DNA from: Pelosinus fermentans DSM 17108
GTDB taxonomy: Bacteria; Bacillota; Negativicutes; DSM-13327
Direction of reading: 5' to 3'
Assembly (NCBI RefSeq): GCF_000271485.2
Contig: NZ_AKVN02000001.1
Location: 3,187,501-3,251,500, forward strand
Length of the DNA stretch: 64,000 nucleotides
Shown here: positions 53,999 to 63,805 of the stretch, piece after piece
How positions within the stretch are numbered: the first letter of the stretch is position 1
How the letters are laid out: every line of letters starts with the position of its first letter
Made by a program: the position numbers and the translations under genes
Notes under the pieces: generated by a model
What the model was told of the DNA's origin: nothing
Database searches by the model: none
The model's input: the letters and a program-made list of their open reading frames with translations, nothing else

Positions 53999-54247
53999 CT
54001 ACAAATTGTGAATTCGTAAATTATCTAAGCCATTTTTGTCAAACTCTTCATGGTATTCCTGATGAAAGGCCATTTCTTTTTCAAATCGTTCGCTAATAGA
54101 CATTTGTAAAATGGCCTCCTCACCATATTTTTTATAAGGCTTTTTTTCCTCCGTTCTTTTTTCTGAATGAGCATGTAGTACCCAGTCACTTAGGTATACC
54201 ATATCCAAAAATAATTGATACTCTTTTTTAGTAATATTAATCTTCAT
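53999..54247 (-). CDS. Hypothetical protein (82 aa)
   Basis: 82 aa from ATG 54247, with GGGAG six bases upstream. It opens MKINITKKEYQLFLDMVYLS and is rich in Glu, Lys and His, with no TM segment. No named family is recognised. It lies alone between nifJ and the GlpA-like gene on the same strand. Confidence 0.6.
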   Translation of the reverse strand: MKINITKKEYQLFLDMVYLSDWVLHAHSEKRTEEKKPYKKYGEEAILQMSISERFEKEMAFHQEYHEEFDKNGLDNLRIHNL

Positions 54248-54411
54248 ATTTTTCTCCCTTTTTTTCAAAAAATACATAACTTATTAAATTAGCCATATTT
54301 ATCTATAAATCCTGCTATAAGCAAAAACCTCTTGAACCCCGGCCTGTTCTTTGCATGTCTTCATGGCCTTCGCAATTCATTATTTTTATACATGCTTTCT
54401 ATGTATAAAAA

Positions 54412-54451
54412 AGTAAATAGCCTAACTCTTAATTAGTTAAGGCTATTTACT
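54412..54451 (-). terminator. Terminator of the GlpA-like gene
   Basis: An 11-bp stem (54412-54422 with 54441-54451) extended by TAAC pairing inside, with a T6 run on the minus strand. Confidence 0.75.
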
Positions 54452-54459
54452 CTCTGTGT

Positions 54460-55899
54460 TTACAATTTTATATACTTTCCTCGTTTTGCTCTTTCCGGCA
54501 GTCCAGGTGAATCCTTCCCTCGCTGTGTTACTTCCTCTACTGGTATATGAAGTTCACGAGCAATGATTTCCTTTACCCGCGAGCGACAGAATCCACTTTG
54601 GCATTTTCCCATACCTGCTCTTGTACGTCTTTTTATCGCATCAATTGATTTGATAGCAATATTACGGTGCAGAGCATCAATAATCTCAGTTTCAGTTACC
54701 TGCTCGCATCTACAAATAATATGTTCATCAGGATTTGTGGAATTTATATCACCTTTGAAGTTTTTATCTTTTACTTGAATGATAGGCTTACGATACGCCA
54801 TAAAATCCTTCTTATTTCTCAGTTCCAAACCTGCCTGCTTTAGCAGCCCAGCGACTTTTAAAGCAATGGCTGGGGAAGCTGTAAGCCCTGGAGAGTCAAT
54901 GCCTATCAAATTAATAAATCCTGCTACGCGGCTCTCTTCAATAATCCAATCTTTTTTACTGGAAATAGGACGATTCCCAGCAAAGGATGTAATTGCTTGT
55001 TTCATATCAAAATCAGGCACAGACATTCTAGCTGTTTTCACTATGTTTTCCAATACATCCTCCGTTGTACCTACGTCATCTTTATCACTTATCTCTTCCG
55101 CATTCGGCCCTACCATCAGATTTCCATGATATGTCGTCGTTACCAAGATTCCTTTTCCCAGTTCAGTAGGCACTTGAAAGATTACAGAATTCGCCAGATA
55201 ATTTTGTTCTTTATCTAATAAAACATATTGACCCCTGCGAGGAATAATATGAAAATCATCAATACCAATTAAACTGGAAATTTTATCACAATATATGCCA
55301 GCGGCATTAATAATATATTGGGTTTGTATTTCTCCCTTATTTGTAATTACTTTAAAATAATCCTCTACCTTTTCAATTCCAACGACGGCAGTATTTAATT
55401 TTAATTCAACCCCATTTGTTATCGCATTTTCCGCCAAGGCAATAACAAACTCATAAGGAGAAGTTACTCCTGCATTCCTGCAATAAAGAGCAGCCTTTAC
55501 CTCCTTGCTCACATAAGGCTCTAGCTCTCTTACTTTTTCTCCGTCAATAATGGCAAGCCCACCAACACCATTTTTTATACCATATTGATATAGTTTTTCT
55601 AATGTTTTCATATCCTCATCGCGAAAAGCCAATACTACGGAGCCTGTTTCTCGATAGCCGAAATTCAATTCTTTATTTAACTGTTCATACATTCGATTCC
55701 CTTTTACACATAACTCTGCTTTTAGAGTACCTGGTTCATCCGAGTAGCCACCATGGACAATCCCGCTATTTGCTTTCGATGCACCACAGCTTACGTCTTC
55801 TTCTTTTTCTACAAGACATACACGTATTTGATATTTTGATAATTCCCGCGCAATATTCGTCCCTACAACCCCAGCACCAATAATACATATATCATACAT
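54460..55899 (-). CDS. FAD-dependent oxidoreductase with BFD-like [2Fe-2S] tail (GlpA-like)
   Basis: 479 aa. FAD site ICIIGAGVVGTNIARELSKY at the start, DAO-fold middle (ASKANSGIVHGGY, GIYCDKISSLIG, VGPNAEEISDKDD, GIDSPGLTASPAIA). From about 395 a BFD-like domain: IICRCEQVTETEI and GMGKCQSGFCRSRV, four Cys for a [2Fe-2S] cluster. It resembles anaerobic glycerol-3-phosphate dehydrogenase A, but GlpB and GlpC partners are absent, so the substrate (G3P or 2-hydroxyglutarate) is open. Confidence 0.88.
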   Translation of the reverse strand: MYDICIIGAGVVGTNIARELSKYQIRVCLVEKEEDVSCGASKANSGIVHGGYSDEPGTLKAELCVKGNRMYEQLNKELNFGYRETGSVVLAFRDEDMKTLEKLYQYGIKNGVGGLAIIDGEKVRELEPYVSKEVKAALYCRNAGVTSPYEFVIALAENAITNGVELKLNTAVVGIEKVEDYFKVITNKGEIQTQYIINAAGIYCDKISSLIGIDDFHIIPRRGQYVLLDKEQNYLANSVIFQVPTELGKGILVTTTYHGNLMVGPNAEEISDKDDVGTTEDVLENIVKTARMSVPDFDMKQAITSFAGNRPISSKKDWIIEESRVAGFINLIGIDSPGLTASPAIALKVAGLLKQAGLELRNKKDFMAYRKPIIQVKDKNFKGDINSTNPDEHIICRCEQVTETEIIDALHRNIAIKSIDAIKRRTRAGMGKCQSGFCRSRVKEIIARELHIPVEEVTQRGKDSPGLPERAKRGKYIKL

Positions 55900-56064
55900 G
55901 CTACATCCTCCTCAATTGCTGAATTGTATGCTCTCCTGGATTTAGCAACTATTTAGTTTCTTTAACTGATTTAAACGCCATTTATATCCATTTAATTGTC
56001 TGAATAGTTTAATACTAACAAATGAGGCATTAATATGCAACATTCATTTTATTACCCTCAAAAA

Positions 56065-56100
56065 CAGGTCTGCATTATTGCTAACAATAATGCAGACCTG
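56065..56100 (-). terminator. Terminator of the DUF1904 gene
   Basis: A 16-bp perfect stem (56065-56080 with 56085-56100) with a four-base loop; a T5 run follows on the minus strand. Confidence 0.85.
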
Positions 56101-56114
56101 CTTCTCAATGTAAA

Positions 56115-56441
56115 TTAAAGATGTCTTCCATTCTCATAATATTTATTTCGCTCTAAGACAATAAAAAATATTTCTACTTGCTCGTAACCAGCTCGTTTAA
56201 TATTTTCCGTTAAACTAGTAGCCACTTTATCTTGAATGTCTTGTCCTCTATCAAACCAATTGACCTGCACCATAGGACATTCTGCGATTATATCTCCATC
56301 TTTAATCAAGGTGGAATCCACACATTCAATTCTAAAATAATCACGGGGACAACCAATAATTTCTTCCAGTTCATTTACTAGTTGTGTACTGATATTTTGC
56401 ACCTCTTTTACTTTCATACCTTTAATAAGAAATTGCGGCAT
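56115..56441 (-). CDS. DUF1904 family protein
   Basis: 108 aa. MPQFLIKGMKVKEVQNISTQ, LEEIIGCPRDYFRIECVDST and VQVNWFDRGQDIQDKVA match DUF1904, a tautomerase-like fold with a Pro after the initiator Met. The function is unknown. It follows an MFS gene by about 35 bp on the same strand and ends at a strong terminator. Confidence 0.8.
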   Translation of the reverse strand: MPQFLIKGMKVKEVQNISTQLVNELEEIIGCPRDYFRIECVDSTLIKDGDIIAECPMVQVNWFDRGQDIQDKVATSLTENIKRAGYEQVEIFFIVLERNKYYENGRHL

Positions 56442-56475
56442 TTCATTCTACCCCTTTCGTATTTATTATGTTCAT

Positions 56476-57663
56476 TTATTTACTAACTTGAACGACTAAT
56501 CCTACTGCTGCCTCCTCTGGTTCTTTCACAAATAAAGTTAATACAAATCCAATAACTGGCAAGCAGGCTAATACCGTAAAAATTAGAGGCATTCCCCAAA
56601 CATCAGCCACTTTTCCCAATGCCAGTACTCCCATTGCACCTAATCCTACACTTAGGCCAATCGTTAATCCCGAAGCCATCCCTACATTATTGGGCATCAT
56701 TCTTTGGGCTAAAATCAAGCTGCTGGTAAAGGTTGCAGATAATAATATACTAGCAAGAGACAGCACAACGAAGGCTCCAATATCACCAGCAATAGGGAAT
56801 AGATACAATAGAACAGAGATGGGTAAAATCGAATAGATCATTACACGTTTACTGCCGTAACGATCACTCATCGCACCGCCCATCAGCGTCCCAAAAGCGC
56901 TCGTCGCTAAATACACGGTTAGCAAAGAACTCGCATAAATCTCACTGCCGTGTAAATAAGATACATAATATAGCGGTACAAAGGTACTAATACCCGCAGC
57001 TACTGTTGATCTTGACAGTACCATCCCTAAAAGTGATAGTAAGGGCCAATTGATAGATGCCCTGAAGCTTTTCAAGCTCCCAGGCTGTTTGGCTTCTGGT
57101 CTGACTAAATTCCGAGTCATTTGTATCAAAGGAATTCCCAGTAATACATAAGGAAAAATATACAGAAGCACTTTTATACTAAATCCGCCGTACAATAGTG
57201 TCGCTAATAGCAATGAACCTACGGCAAAACCCGCATTTCCTCCTACAGCAAATAAACTGACTCCTTTGCCTTTCGCTTTGCCACTTAATTGGCTGGCAGT
57301 CTTAGCCGCCTCTGGATGAAATGCTGCCATACCAAGCCCTGCAATCGCCGTAAATAACAATGTAAGATAATAGTGAGGAGCCCACAATGAAGCCAGCATC
57401 GCCACTCCTGAAAGCAAACAGCCGGCAGGCATAAGCCAAGGACGGGGACTTCGATCACTGAAATATCCAAATAAAGGCTGACTAGCAGAGGATGTTAAAT
57501 TCTGCATAAGGGCAATCGCACTTACTTGGGCATAGGTTAAGGCAAACTTTGCTTTTAAAAAGGGTAACGCTACTAATAAAGCACCTGCAGACAAATCGGT
57601 AACACCATGAGCAATAGCAACAATCCACAAGGCTTTGGGAAGCTTGGAAACAATGGAAAACAA
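56476..57663 (-). CDS. MFS transporter (fosmidomycin-resistance-like)
   Basis: 395 aa from the TTG at 57663, with AGGAGTG six bases upstream; a GTG at 57672 is alternative. About 12 TM segments. The inter-domain features AHGVTDLSAGALLVALPFL and GYFSDRSPRPWLMPAGCLLSG resemble the FsmR-like group of drug exporters, with a second copy-like motif (GGAMSDRYGSKRVM). The substrate is unknown. It forms a unit with DUF1904. Confidence 0.85.
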   Translation of the reverse strand: MFSIVSKLPKALWIVAIAHGVTDLSAGALLVALPFLKAKFALTYAQVSAIALMQNLTSSASQPLFGYFSDRSPRPWLMPAGCLLSGVAMLASLWAPHYYLTLLFTAIAGLGMAAFHPEAAKTASQLSGKAKGKGVSLFAVGGNAGFAVGSLLLATLLYGGFSIKVLLYIFPYVLLGIPLIQMTRNLVRPEAKQPGSLKSFRASINWPLLSLLGMVLSRSTVAAGISTFVPLYYVSYLHGSEIYASSLLTVYLATSAFGTLMGGAMSDRYGSKRVMIYSILPISVLLYLFPIAGDIGAFVVLSLASILLSATFTSSLILAQRMMPNNVGMASGLTIGLSVGLGAMGVLALGKVADVWGMPLIFTVLACLPVIGFVLTLFVKEPEEAAVGLVVQVSK

Positions 57664-57844
57664 TATGATCACTCCTAAAAAATATTAATATATTTTTCAC
57701 AATTGGTCTACTCTATAATAAAGACCTAATTCTGGTGAAATTTTAACTCTTGTGAGATCTTACTATCATTCAAATAAACGTATCTGGAATAATTTGATAG
57801 ATCTCTAGTATCATAAAACTTGGTGAATAAGAAGGAGATAGCGC

Positions 57845-58543
57845 ATGATCTGGAATGATTTTTTACGAGATACTTGGCAAACAACTTTAATTTTTGTTAC
57901 CTTATTGATTCTTACCCGCCTGCTTGACAAAACCCAAGTAGGACAGCTAACCCTTTACGAATACGTTAGCGGTATTACCATAGGATCGCTAGCTGCTACT
58001 ATTGCTTCATCCGATCCTGACAAAGTATGGAGTGATTATTATGATTTACTACTTTTTGCGGCTCTTACTTACATAGTGTCGATCTGTACCATGAAGAGTC
58101 GCCCATTTCGAAAATTGATTGAAGGTTCTCCCAGCATTCTAATTGAAAATGGTCGTATCATCAAAGAAAATATGAAATCGTTGCGCTTTGATATGGATGA
58201 GTTGAACACCTTGCTGCGCGGCAAAGATATTGTGGATATAAGCGAAATACAATATGCCATACTGGAAACTACAGGAGAGATGAGTATTATCAAAAAATCA
58301 GGTTTCCAGCCATTAACTAAGAGTGATATGAATATTCATCTCCCGGACCCTCTACTTCCAGTAGAATTGATTATGGACGGCGAGATTATTGAAGAAAATT
58401 TAAAGAAACAAAATCTTACTCATATCTGGCTCGAAGAACAATTATCATCTCGAAATATTAAAAATGCCTCTCATGTCATGTATGGAGTCATTGATTCAAA
58501 AGGACAATTATTCATAAGCGCCAAAGGCAGCCATCAAGATTAA
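57845..58543 (+). CDS. DUF421 (YetF-like) membrane protein
   Basis: 232 aa. Three N-terminal TM segments (about 12-85, including TLIFVTLLILTRLLDKTQ), the signature GQLTLYEYVSGITIGSLAAT, then a cytoplasmic domain with IENGRIIKENMKSLRFDMDE. YetF-type proteins in spore-formers act in envelope or spore function. AAGGAG precedes the ATG. It converges with the DUF456 gene. Confidence 0.88.
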   Translation: MIWNDFLRDTWQTTLIFVTLLILTRLLDKTQVGQLTLYEYVSGITIGSLAATIASSDPDKVWSDYYDLLLFAALTYIVSICTMKSRPFRKLIEGSPSILIENGRIIKENMKSLRFDMDELNTLLRGKDIVDISEIQYAILETTGEMSIIKKSGFQPLTKSDMNIHLPDPLLPVELIMDGEIIEENLKKQNLTHIWLEEQLSSRNIKNASHVMYGVIDSKGQLFISAKGSHQD

Positions 58544-58560
58544 CTGAAAACTCATTTGGA

Positions 58561-59097
58561 TTACTGCCATTTTAGCTGATAGATTAATAGAATCGCCATG
58601 CCGACTGCAGCAGCTGACTTAATAATAACACCAAAAATTTGTCCTTTTACCACACTTTTAGCCACTTTTCTAGCTTGTGCTAAATCTTTGGTTTTACTAT
58701 ACTCTGCTAACACAGTAACAATGAACGCTCCTAATAAGGCTCCTAACAAAGAACCGATAATCGGCAATACGGCCGTTCCCCCTATCCCTCCCACAATCGT
58801 GCCGATAAAAGGAGCAAACATTGCCCTTTTCGATGCTTTTTCTTTTTTTGCACCAATTAACCCTGAAATAAACTCAATAATCTCTCCAATAATAAAAATA
58901 CCAAATACAATCACCAAAACAGCATAATCCATCCTATCAAAATGATCATAATAGCCATATGCCAGCCCCGTCAATAAAATCAAGGTATTGCCAGGCAAGC
59001 CCATTATGGTCATGACAACTCCGGCTAAGATGAAGAGAACACATAGTATACTAATGATCAGCCCTGTATATTCCACAGGCCACACCCTTTCATTCAA
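58561..59097 (-). CDS. DUF456 family membrane protein
   Basis: 178 aa, four to five TM segments. GLPGNTLILLTGLAYGYYD, FGIFIIGEIIEFISGLIGAKK and GGIGGTAVLPIIGSLLGALLG are family features. The function is unknown. The start is uncertain: an AAAGG before the GTG codons at residues 5 and 8 may give a shorter protein. Confidence 0.8.
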   Translation of the reverse strand: MNERVWPVEYTGLIISILCVLFILAGVVMTIMGLPGNTLILLTGLAYGYYDHFDRMDYAVLVIVFGIFIIGEIIEFISGLIGAKKEKASKRAMFAPFIGTIVGGIGGTAVLPIIGSLLGALLGAFIVTVLAEYSKTKDLAQARKVAKSVVKGQIFGVIIKSAAAVGMAILLIYQLKWQ

Positions 59098-59245
59098 TGT
59101 TGTAATTTGTAGTATTCCCTCTTATCTTCTATTTTACCTTTTAACTAAATTATCGGACTTTTTCATACCACTTTCCCCTTCTTTATGTTACACTATAGAT
59201 AAGTTAAGAATCACTCTTATCTTAACAATAAATGGGGGTGTAGTG

Positions 59246-59680
59246 ATGTTTAATAAAATTTTAGTTCCTGTTGATGGCTCTGAAGCCGCTTGGCGTGCCT
59301 TGGAATATGCTACTGCCTTAGGAGAAAAGTTTCATAGTACCATCACTATTGTTCATGTTGTTCAAGCTCATTATACATTACCAACCGTTGGAATTAATGG
59401 AGAAATTCCTTTTATTTCACTTAACATTCAAGAGGTAGAAGCAACAGGTTACAAAATCATTGAATTAGCAAAAGAGCGGATTGGTGACTACCCTACATTC
59501 GAAACAAACTTAGAGTTTGGTCATCCAGCAGAACGCATATTATCTTTGGCATCAAATAATGCCTATGATTTAATTATAATCGGCTCCAGAGGCTTGAGCG
59601 GCATTAGTGAATTCTTTCTAGGAAGTATTAGCAATAATGTATCGCAATCTTCTCCTGTTCCAGTGATGATCATTAAATAA
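59246..59680 (+). CDS. Universal stress protein (UspA family)
   Basis: 144 aa from ATG 59246 with GGGGGTG five bases upstream; the longer frame upstream is not coding. MFNKILVPVDGSEAAWRALE at the start and the nucleotide-binding IIIGSRGLSGISEFFLGSISN near the end are ATP-binding USP features. The role is stress survival in general; the partner is unknown. A terminator follows. Confidence 0.92.
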   Translation: MFNKILVPVDGSEAAWRALEYATALGEKFHSTITIVHVVQAHYTLPTVGINGEIPFISLNIQEVEATGYKIIELAKERIGDYPTFETNLEFGHPAERILSLASNNAYDLIIIGSRGLSGISEFFLGSISNNVSQSSPVPVMIIK

Positions 59681-59700
59681 TATACTATTTCTTGTAATAA

Positions 59701-59735
59701 AAGCAGTCAGGATGATTTATGTATCCTGACTGCTT
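59701..59735 (+). terminator. Terminator of the USP gene
   Basis: A 13-bp stem (59701-59713 with 59723-59735) with a nine-base loop between the convergent usp and ddl genes; weak T-run on the plus side. Confidence 0.7.
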
Positions 59736-59759
59736 ATTATATTTAGGATCAAAAAATAA

Positions 59760-60854
59760 TTAATAGGATTTTCTGATCCTTTTATCTTTTATATTTCTTT
59801 CCAAAGCCAATTGAATTAATCGATCAATCAGATCGGTATAAGAAATACCGCTAATTCCCCATAACTTAGGATACATACTTATTTTTGTAAAGCCTGGAAT
59901 CGTATTAATCTCATTGATCAAAACATTATGTTCTTTCGTTAAGAAGAAATCAACGCGAGCCATCCCTTCACAGCACAATACCTGAAAGGCTTTGATTGCC
60001 AGCTCTTGTACCAATGCAGCTATTTCTTTTGGAATGTCTGCAGGAATTTGAACTGCAGCTCCTTGATCGTCAATATATTTTGCAGCATAAGAATAAAACT
60101 CTTGCCGGGGAATAATAGCGCCCACTGCAGAAGCAATCGGATTTTCATTGCCCAATATGGCACATTCAATTTCTTGCCCTTCAATACACTCTTCTATTAT
60201 AATTTTGTGATCAAAGGCAAAGGCTTCTTTTATCGCCGCAAAAAGTTCATCTTGCTGTTTCACTTTGCTAATCCCCACTGATGAACCAAGACTAGCAGGT
60301 TTTACGAAAACTGGCAGTCCTAGCTGCTCCACCACAGTCTCAAAGTCTATTCCAGGCTGTTCCCAGTGCTGGTATGTCAAACTCTTCGCCACTGGAATGC
60401 CAGCATCTCTAAGAAGACGTTTGGCAACCTCTTTATCCATCCCAATTCCTGATCCTAAAGAACTTGGTCCTACAAAAGGTATATTGGCTAGAGTTAACAA
60501 TCCTTGTACTGTACCATCCTCTCCATATGTCCCATGAAGAATGGGAAACACTACATCAATACTCTTCGTAAATGTTTTTTCTGCAAAACAAATAAGCTGT
60601 TCTGATTCCTTGCTCATCTGGAAAGCAGCAGCCACACCTTTGTGCTTTAACATAATGTCTTTAGGGCTATCCTCATTGATCAGAAAATCCTCTTGATCGC
60701 ATAAGAACCATTGCCCTCTTTTATCAATTCCAATTAAAGTAAGTTCGTATTTTTCCTTATCAATTGCATGTATAATATTTTTGGCTGACTGCAAAGAAAC
60801 TTCATGTTCTGTTGATTTGCCCCCAAACAGTAACGCCACATTGATTTTCATCAT
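59760..60854 (-). CDS. ddl: D-alanine--D-alanine ligase
   Basis: 364 aa ATP-grasp enzyme. Motifs: LLFGGKSTEHEVSLQSAKN, FPILHGTYGEDGTVQGLL, VKPASLGSSVGISKV, IEECIEGQEIECAILGN and INEINTIPGFTKISMYPKL. The Ser-Val-Gly and Tyr/Glu residues are those of a true D-Ala-D-Ala (rather than D-Lac) ligase, judged by family knowledge. It makes the dipeptide for peptidoglycan. GGAG precedes the first of two ATGs. Confidence 0.95.
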   Translation of the reverse strand: MMKINVALLFGGKSTEHEVSLQSAKNIIHAIDKEKYELTLIGIDKRGQWFLCDQEDFLINEDSPKDIMLKHKGVAAAFQMSKESEQLICFAEKTFTKSIDVVFPILHGTYGEDGTVQGLLTLANIPFVGPSSLGSGIGMDKEVAKRLLRDAGIPVAKSLTYQHWEQPGIDFETVVEQLGLPVFVKPASLGSSVGISKVKQQDELFAAIKEAFAFDHKIIIEECIEGQEIECAILGNENPIASAVGAIIPRQEFYSYAAKYIDDQGAAVQIPADIPKEIAALVQELAIKAFQVLCCEGMARVDFFLTKEHNVLINEINTIPGFTKISMYPKLWGISGISYTDLIDRLIQLALERNIKDKRIRKSY

Positions 60855-60993
60855 TTTTTCAGCTCCTAACTATTCTTTTCTCCTTAGTATAGTAATATTT
60901 TTCACTATAATGATTGCTAAAAATGCTCATATTATTGTAAAAAATGCTGTACAATAGTATCACAAGCGCTACACAGAAGAAAGGATGCTCTTT

Positions 60994-61917
60994 ATGGAAA
61001 TAGAAAGCAAGGAGATACATTATAAAAGGGGTTACTTAGATAAAGATTTTCAATTTTTCCATTTGAAAGATAACAAGAATATCCAGTTCGAATTTCACTA
61101 CCATGATTTCAATAAAATTATTATTTTTATATCTGGTAAAGTAACCTACTTAATTGAAGGTAAGACCTACAAATTAAAACCTTGGGATATTCTCTTAGTA
61201 AACAACAATGAAATTCATAAACCGATAATTGATCAAGGTGAAACCTATGAGCGAATTGTGATTTGGGTAAATTCAGCTTTTTTATTACAACATAGTGATA
61301 ATGAATGCAATTTGCAAAAATGCTTTGAATTAGCTGCTGAAAAAAAATTGAATTTACTACGGTTAGCTCCTGATGTACTCATTGGGATTAAAGGAATTTT
61401 ATCTCAATTAGAGGACTCCTGCAAAAGCCGCGAATTTGGCAGTAAAGTGCTAAAGAACTCATTATTTTTGCAATATATTGTTCAGCTAAACAGACTGTAT
61501 TTAGGCATTGACATTGACACTGAGTATCCAGACATTGAATATGATGAAACCATAGGACGCATATTAGAGTATATCAATACGAATCTTAAAGAAGATTTAT
61601 CCATGGACAATCTAGCTTCTATTTTTTATCTGAGCAAATACTATTTAATGCGTAAATTTAAACAGCAAACAGGTTATACTGTCCATAATTATATTTTACA
61701 AAAAAGGTTAATTGTAGCAAATGCTCTGATTAAAAGAGGCAAGTCTATTACTACTACGTGTATTGAATGCGGCTTTGGTGATTATTCAAACTTTGTAAGA
61801 TCTTTTAAAAAATCCTTTGGCCTCTCACCGAAAAAGCACTATAAAATGTTTTTAGAACAAGAAAAATCGGCGAATCAATATCATCAGCTTCACCAATCAG
61901 ATATAAATGACTCATAA
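60994..61917 (+). CDS. AraC family transcriptional regulator
   Basis: 307 aa from ATG 60994 (AAAGGATG six bases upstream). An N-terminal cupin-like sensor (HYHDFNKIIIFISGKVTYLI, WDILLVNNNEIHKP) and a C-terminal pair of HTHs (LSMDNLASIFYLSKYYLMRK; ITTTCIECGFGDYSNFVRSF and KSFGLSPKKHY). It is divergent from ddl, with 130 bp between. The target and inducer are unknown; the sensor resembles sugar or amino-acid sensing AraC proteins. Confidence 0.9.
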   Translation: MEIESKEIHYKRGYLDKDFQFFHLKDNKNIQFEFHYHDFNKIIIFISGKVTYLIEGKTYKLKPWDILLVNNNEIHKPIIDQGETYERIVIWVNSAFLLQHSDNECNLQKCFELAAEKKLNLLRLAPDVLIGIKGILSQLEDSCKSREFGSKVLKNSLFLQYIVQLNRLYLGIDIDTEYPDIEYDETIGRILEYINTNLKEDLSMDNLASIFYLSKYYLMRKFKQQTGYTVHNYILQKRLIVANALIKRGKSITTTCIECGFGDYSNFVRSFKKSFGLSPKKHYKMFLEQEKSANQYHQLHQSDINDS

Positions 61918-61937
61918 CAAATCCTTCAATCACAAAT

Positions 61938-61988
61938 AATAAGAGGAAAGTACTTGCTGATCCGCTCAATAAGTACTTTCCTCTTATT
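61938..61988. terminator. Bidirectional terminator
   Basis: An 18-bp perfect stem (61938-61955 with 61971-61988) with a 15-base loop between convergent araC and dioxygenase genes. Confidence 0.8.
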
Positions 61989-62000
61989 ATATTAATTTAA

Positions 62001-62777
62001 TTACACTCCAAAAGAAAGGCACCGCATAGACATGGATGCATTCTGAAAACCTTCATAGGTAAAAGCAAGCTCGTCATCTGTATCTTGTAATGCTGCAGCA
62101 TATAAGAAAGGCAAATAATGATCATCGGTGGGTACGGACAATAAGGCTTCTTTACCCAGTTTTTTATATTCGATCAACGGCTGATGATTGCCAGCTACTA
62201 AATGTTCTTTGACTATATTATCAAAATGTACAGCCCATTCAAAAGCTTTGGCCTCCATATTCCAATCAATCAAACGCAAATTGTGCACGATATTGCCGCT
62301 GCCAATTATAAGGATGTCATGTTCCCGTAAAGGAGCAAGTTTCTTGGCTAATTCATAATGCTCCTGGGGTGTCTTTTGATAATCGAGACTCATTTCCATT
62401 ACAGGTATATCCGCTTTAGGATACATATGCTTTAAAACAGACCATGCCGCATGATCTAATCCACGTTGCCCGTCATATTGAACAGAGGCATTCTCAAAGA
62501 TAGCTGCTGCCTCTTCCAACTGTTTCGTAACTCCTGGACATGCATATTGAATATCGTACAATTCCTGAGGAAAACCATAAAAATCATAAATGGTTTCTGG
62601 CTGTTTCTTGGTTGTAATATAGGTACCTTTTGTAAGCCAATGAGCTGATACGACTAAAATCGCGTTTGGTCTAGGAAGAGACTGTCCCAACTGCACTAAA
62701 CTCGCTGTATACTCATTCTCAAGAATGATATTCATGGGTGAACCGTGACCTAAGAATAATACGGGAGATTTTTTCAT
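62001..62777 (-). CDS. LigB/DODA-type extradiol dioxygenase family protein
   Basis: 258 aa from ATG 62777, with GGAGGTCGGCTGAAT upstream. PVLFLGHGSPMNIILENEYT, ILVVSAHWLTKGTYIT, GLDHAAWSVLKHMYP and IIGSGNIVHNLR carry the family's Zn/Fe-binding His residues (HGSP, SAHW, DHAAW, NIVHN). Its relatives include YgiD/DODA, which cleave catechol-type rings; the true substrate in an anaerobe is unknown. Confidence 0.88.
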   Translation of the reverse strand: MKKSPVLFLGHGSPMNIILENEYTASLVQLGQSLPRPNAILVVSAHWLTKGTYITTKKQPETIYDFYGFPQELYDIQYACPGVTKQLEEAAAIFENASVQYDGQRGLDHAAWSVLKHMYPKADIPVMEMSLDYQKTPQEHYELAKKLAPLREHDILIIGSGNIVHNLRLIDWNMEAKAFEWAVHFDNIVKEHLVAGNHQPLIEYKKLGKEALLSVPTDDHYLPFLYAAALQDTDDELAFTYEGFQNASMSMRCLSFGV

Positions 62778-62862
62778 ATTCAGCCGACCTCCAATTATGC
62801 TCATCCTTTGCCGTCCTAAATAAGACTTTCTAAGAAGTCATTAAAAATAGCACTCTTTCACC

Positions 62863-63720
62863 TTATATAGACATAAATTTTTCGATTGCATGGGCAACAC
62901 CGTGTTTATCATTGCCATAGGTCACAAAACTGCATAATTTTTTGATATCCTCTTTTGCCGTTCCCATAGCTACACTAAATCCAACAATCTCCATCATAGA
63001 AACATCATTGTAGTTATCTCCAATTGCCATTGCCTTATCCAGGGAAATTCCTAAACGATCTGCCACTATTTTTAATGCATTGCCTTTAGAGGCATCCTTA
63101 TTCCCCAACTCAAAATTATTCGTCATGGATGATGTCATTAAAAACTGCTTCATTCCAGCAAAGTTCTCAATCGCAATTTGCCTTTTTTTATCATCAAAAG
63201 AAAAGCAAAAAACCTTATACAGTGCTTCCTCGGCATCCATAGCCTCCTCATAGTTTTTCACAGGAGTCATACCGCTTTGACTGAAGATTTGTTCTACTAT
63301 TTCTTCAAAATAAGTGGAATCCACTTCAAAGGCTGTGCCTTTTAACCGCTGTGCCTCCCTTTGCAATATTTCTTTCGCATGAAAAGAAATGTAAATTTTC
63401 TTATTGGTGGAAACTTCATAATAATAATCTCTTTCCTCCAACCAGTTTACCATATATCTCACGTCATCCCGCCCCATTGTTAAGGATGAAATTTCTTGAC
63501 CGATCTTATCATGAATCGCCGCACCATTATAGGATATCAAATAGGTATTCAATCCAAATTTCTTACAAATCGAAACAGCATCAAAATAGGTCCTGCCTGT
63601 TGCAACAATTACTTCAATTCCCTGCTCTTGCGCACGCTGGATCGCTTTTATATTTTCTTTACTTACTTCATGTTCCTCATTTAATAAAGTTCCATCTAAA
63701 TCTGTTGCAATTAATCTCAT
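62863..63720 (-). CDS. Cof-type HAD-IIB phosphatase
   Basis: 285 aa. HAD motifs: I LIATDLDGTLLNEEHEVS (Asp8/Asp10), II VATGRTYFD, III Lys in DKAMAIGDNYNDVSMMEIVG with IV GDNYND, and the C2B cap between about 80 and 190. Cof-type enzymes dephosphorylate sugar phosphates, flavin or PLP precursors. It is a single gene with its start near 63720. Confidence 0.93.
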   Translation of the reverse strand: MRLIATDLDGTLLNEEHEVSKENIKAIQRAQEQGIEVIVATGRTYFDAVSICKKFGLNTYLISYNGAAIHDKIGQEISSLTMGRDDVRYMVNWLEERDYYYEVSTNKKIYISFHAKEILQREAQRLKGTAFEVDSTYFEEIVEQIFSQSGMTPVKNYEEAMDAEEALYKVFCFSFDDKKRQIAIENFAGMKQFLMTSSMTNNFELGNKDASKGNALKIVADRLGISLDKAMAIGDNYNDVSMMEIVGFSVAMGTAKEDIKKLCSFVTYGNDKHGVAHAIEKFMSI

Positions 63721-63805
63721 AGTAGTGTCACCTTTCTATATATTGGGATGAACGCTTATATTACTATTTCTTTTTATTTCTCTTCTTCTTTTCGATTATC
63801 CTTTT

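Noticed and set aside
58988-59245. Upstream extension of the universal stress protein
   Set aside because: Antisense to DUF456 and lacks coding character; the USP fold begins exactly at ATG 59246 after GGGGGTG.
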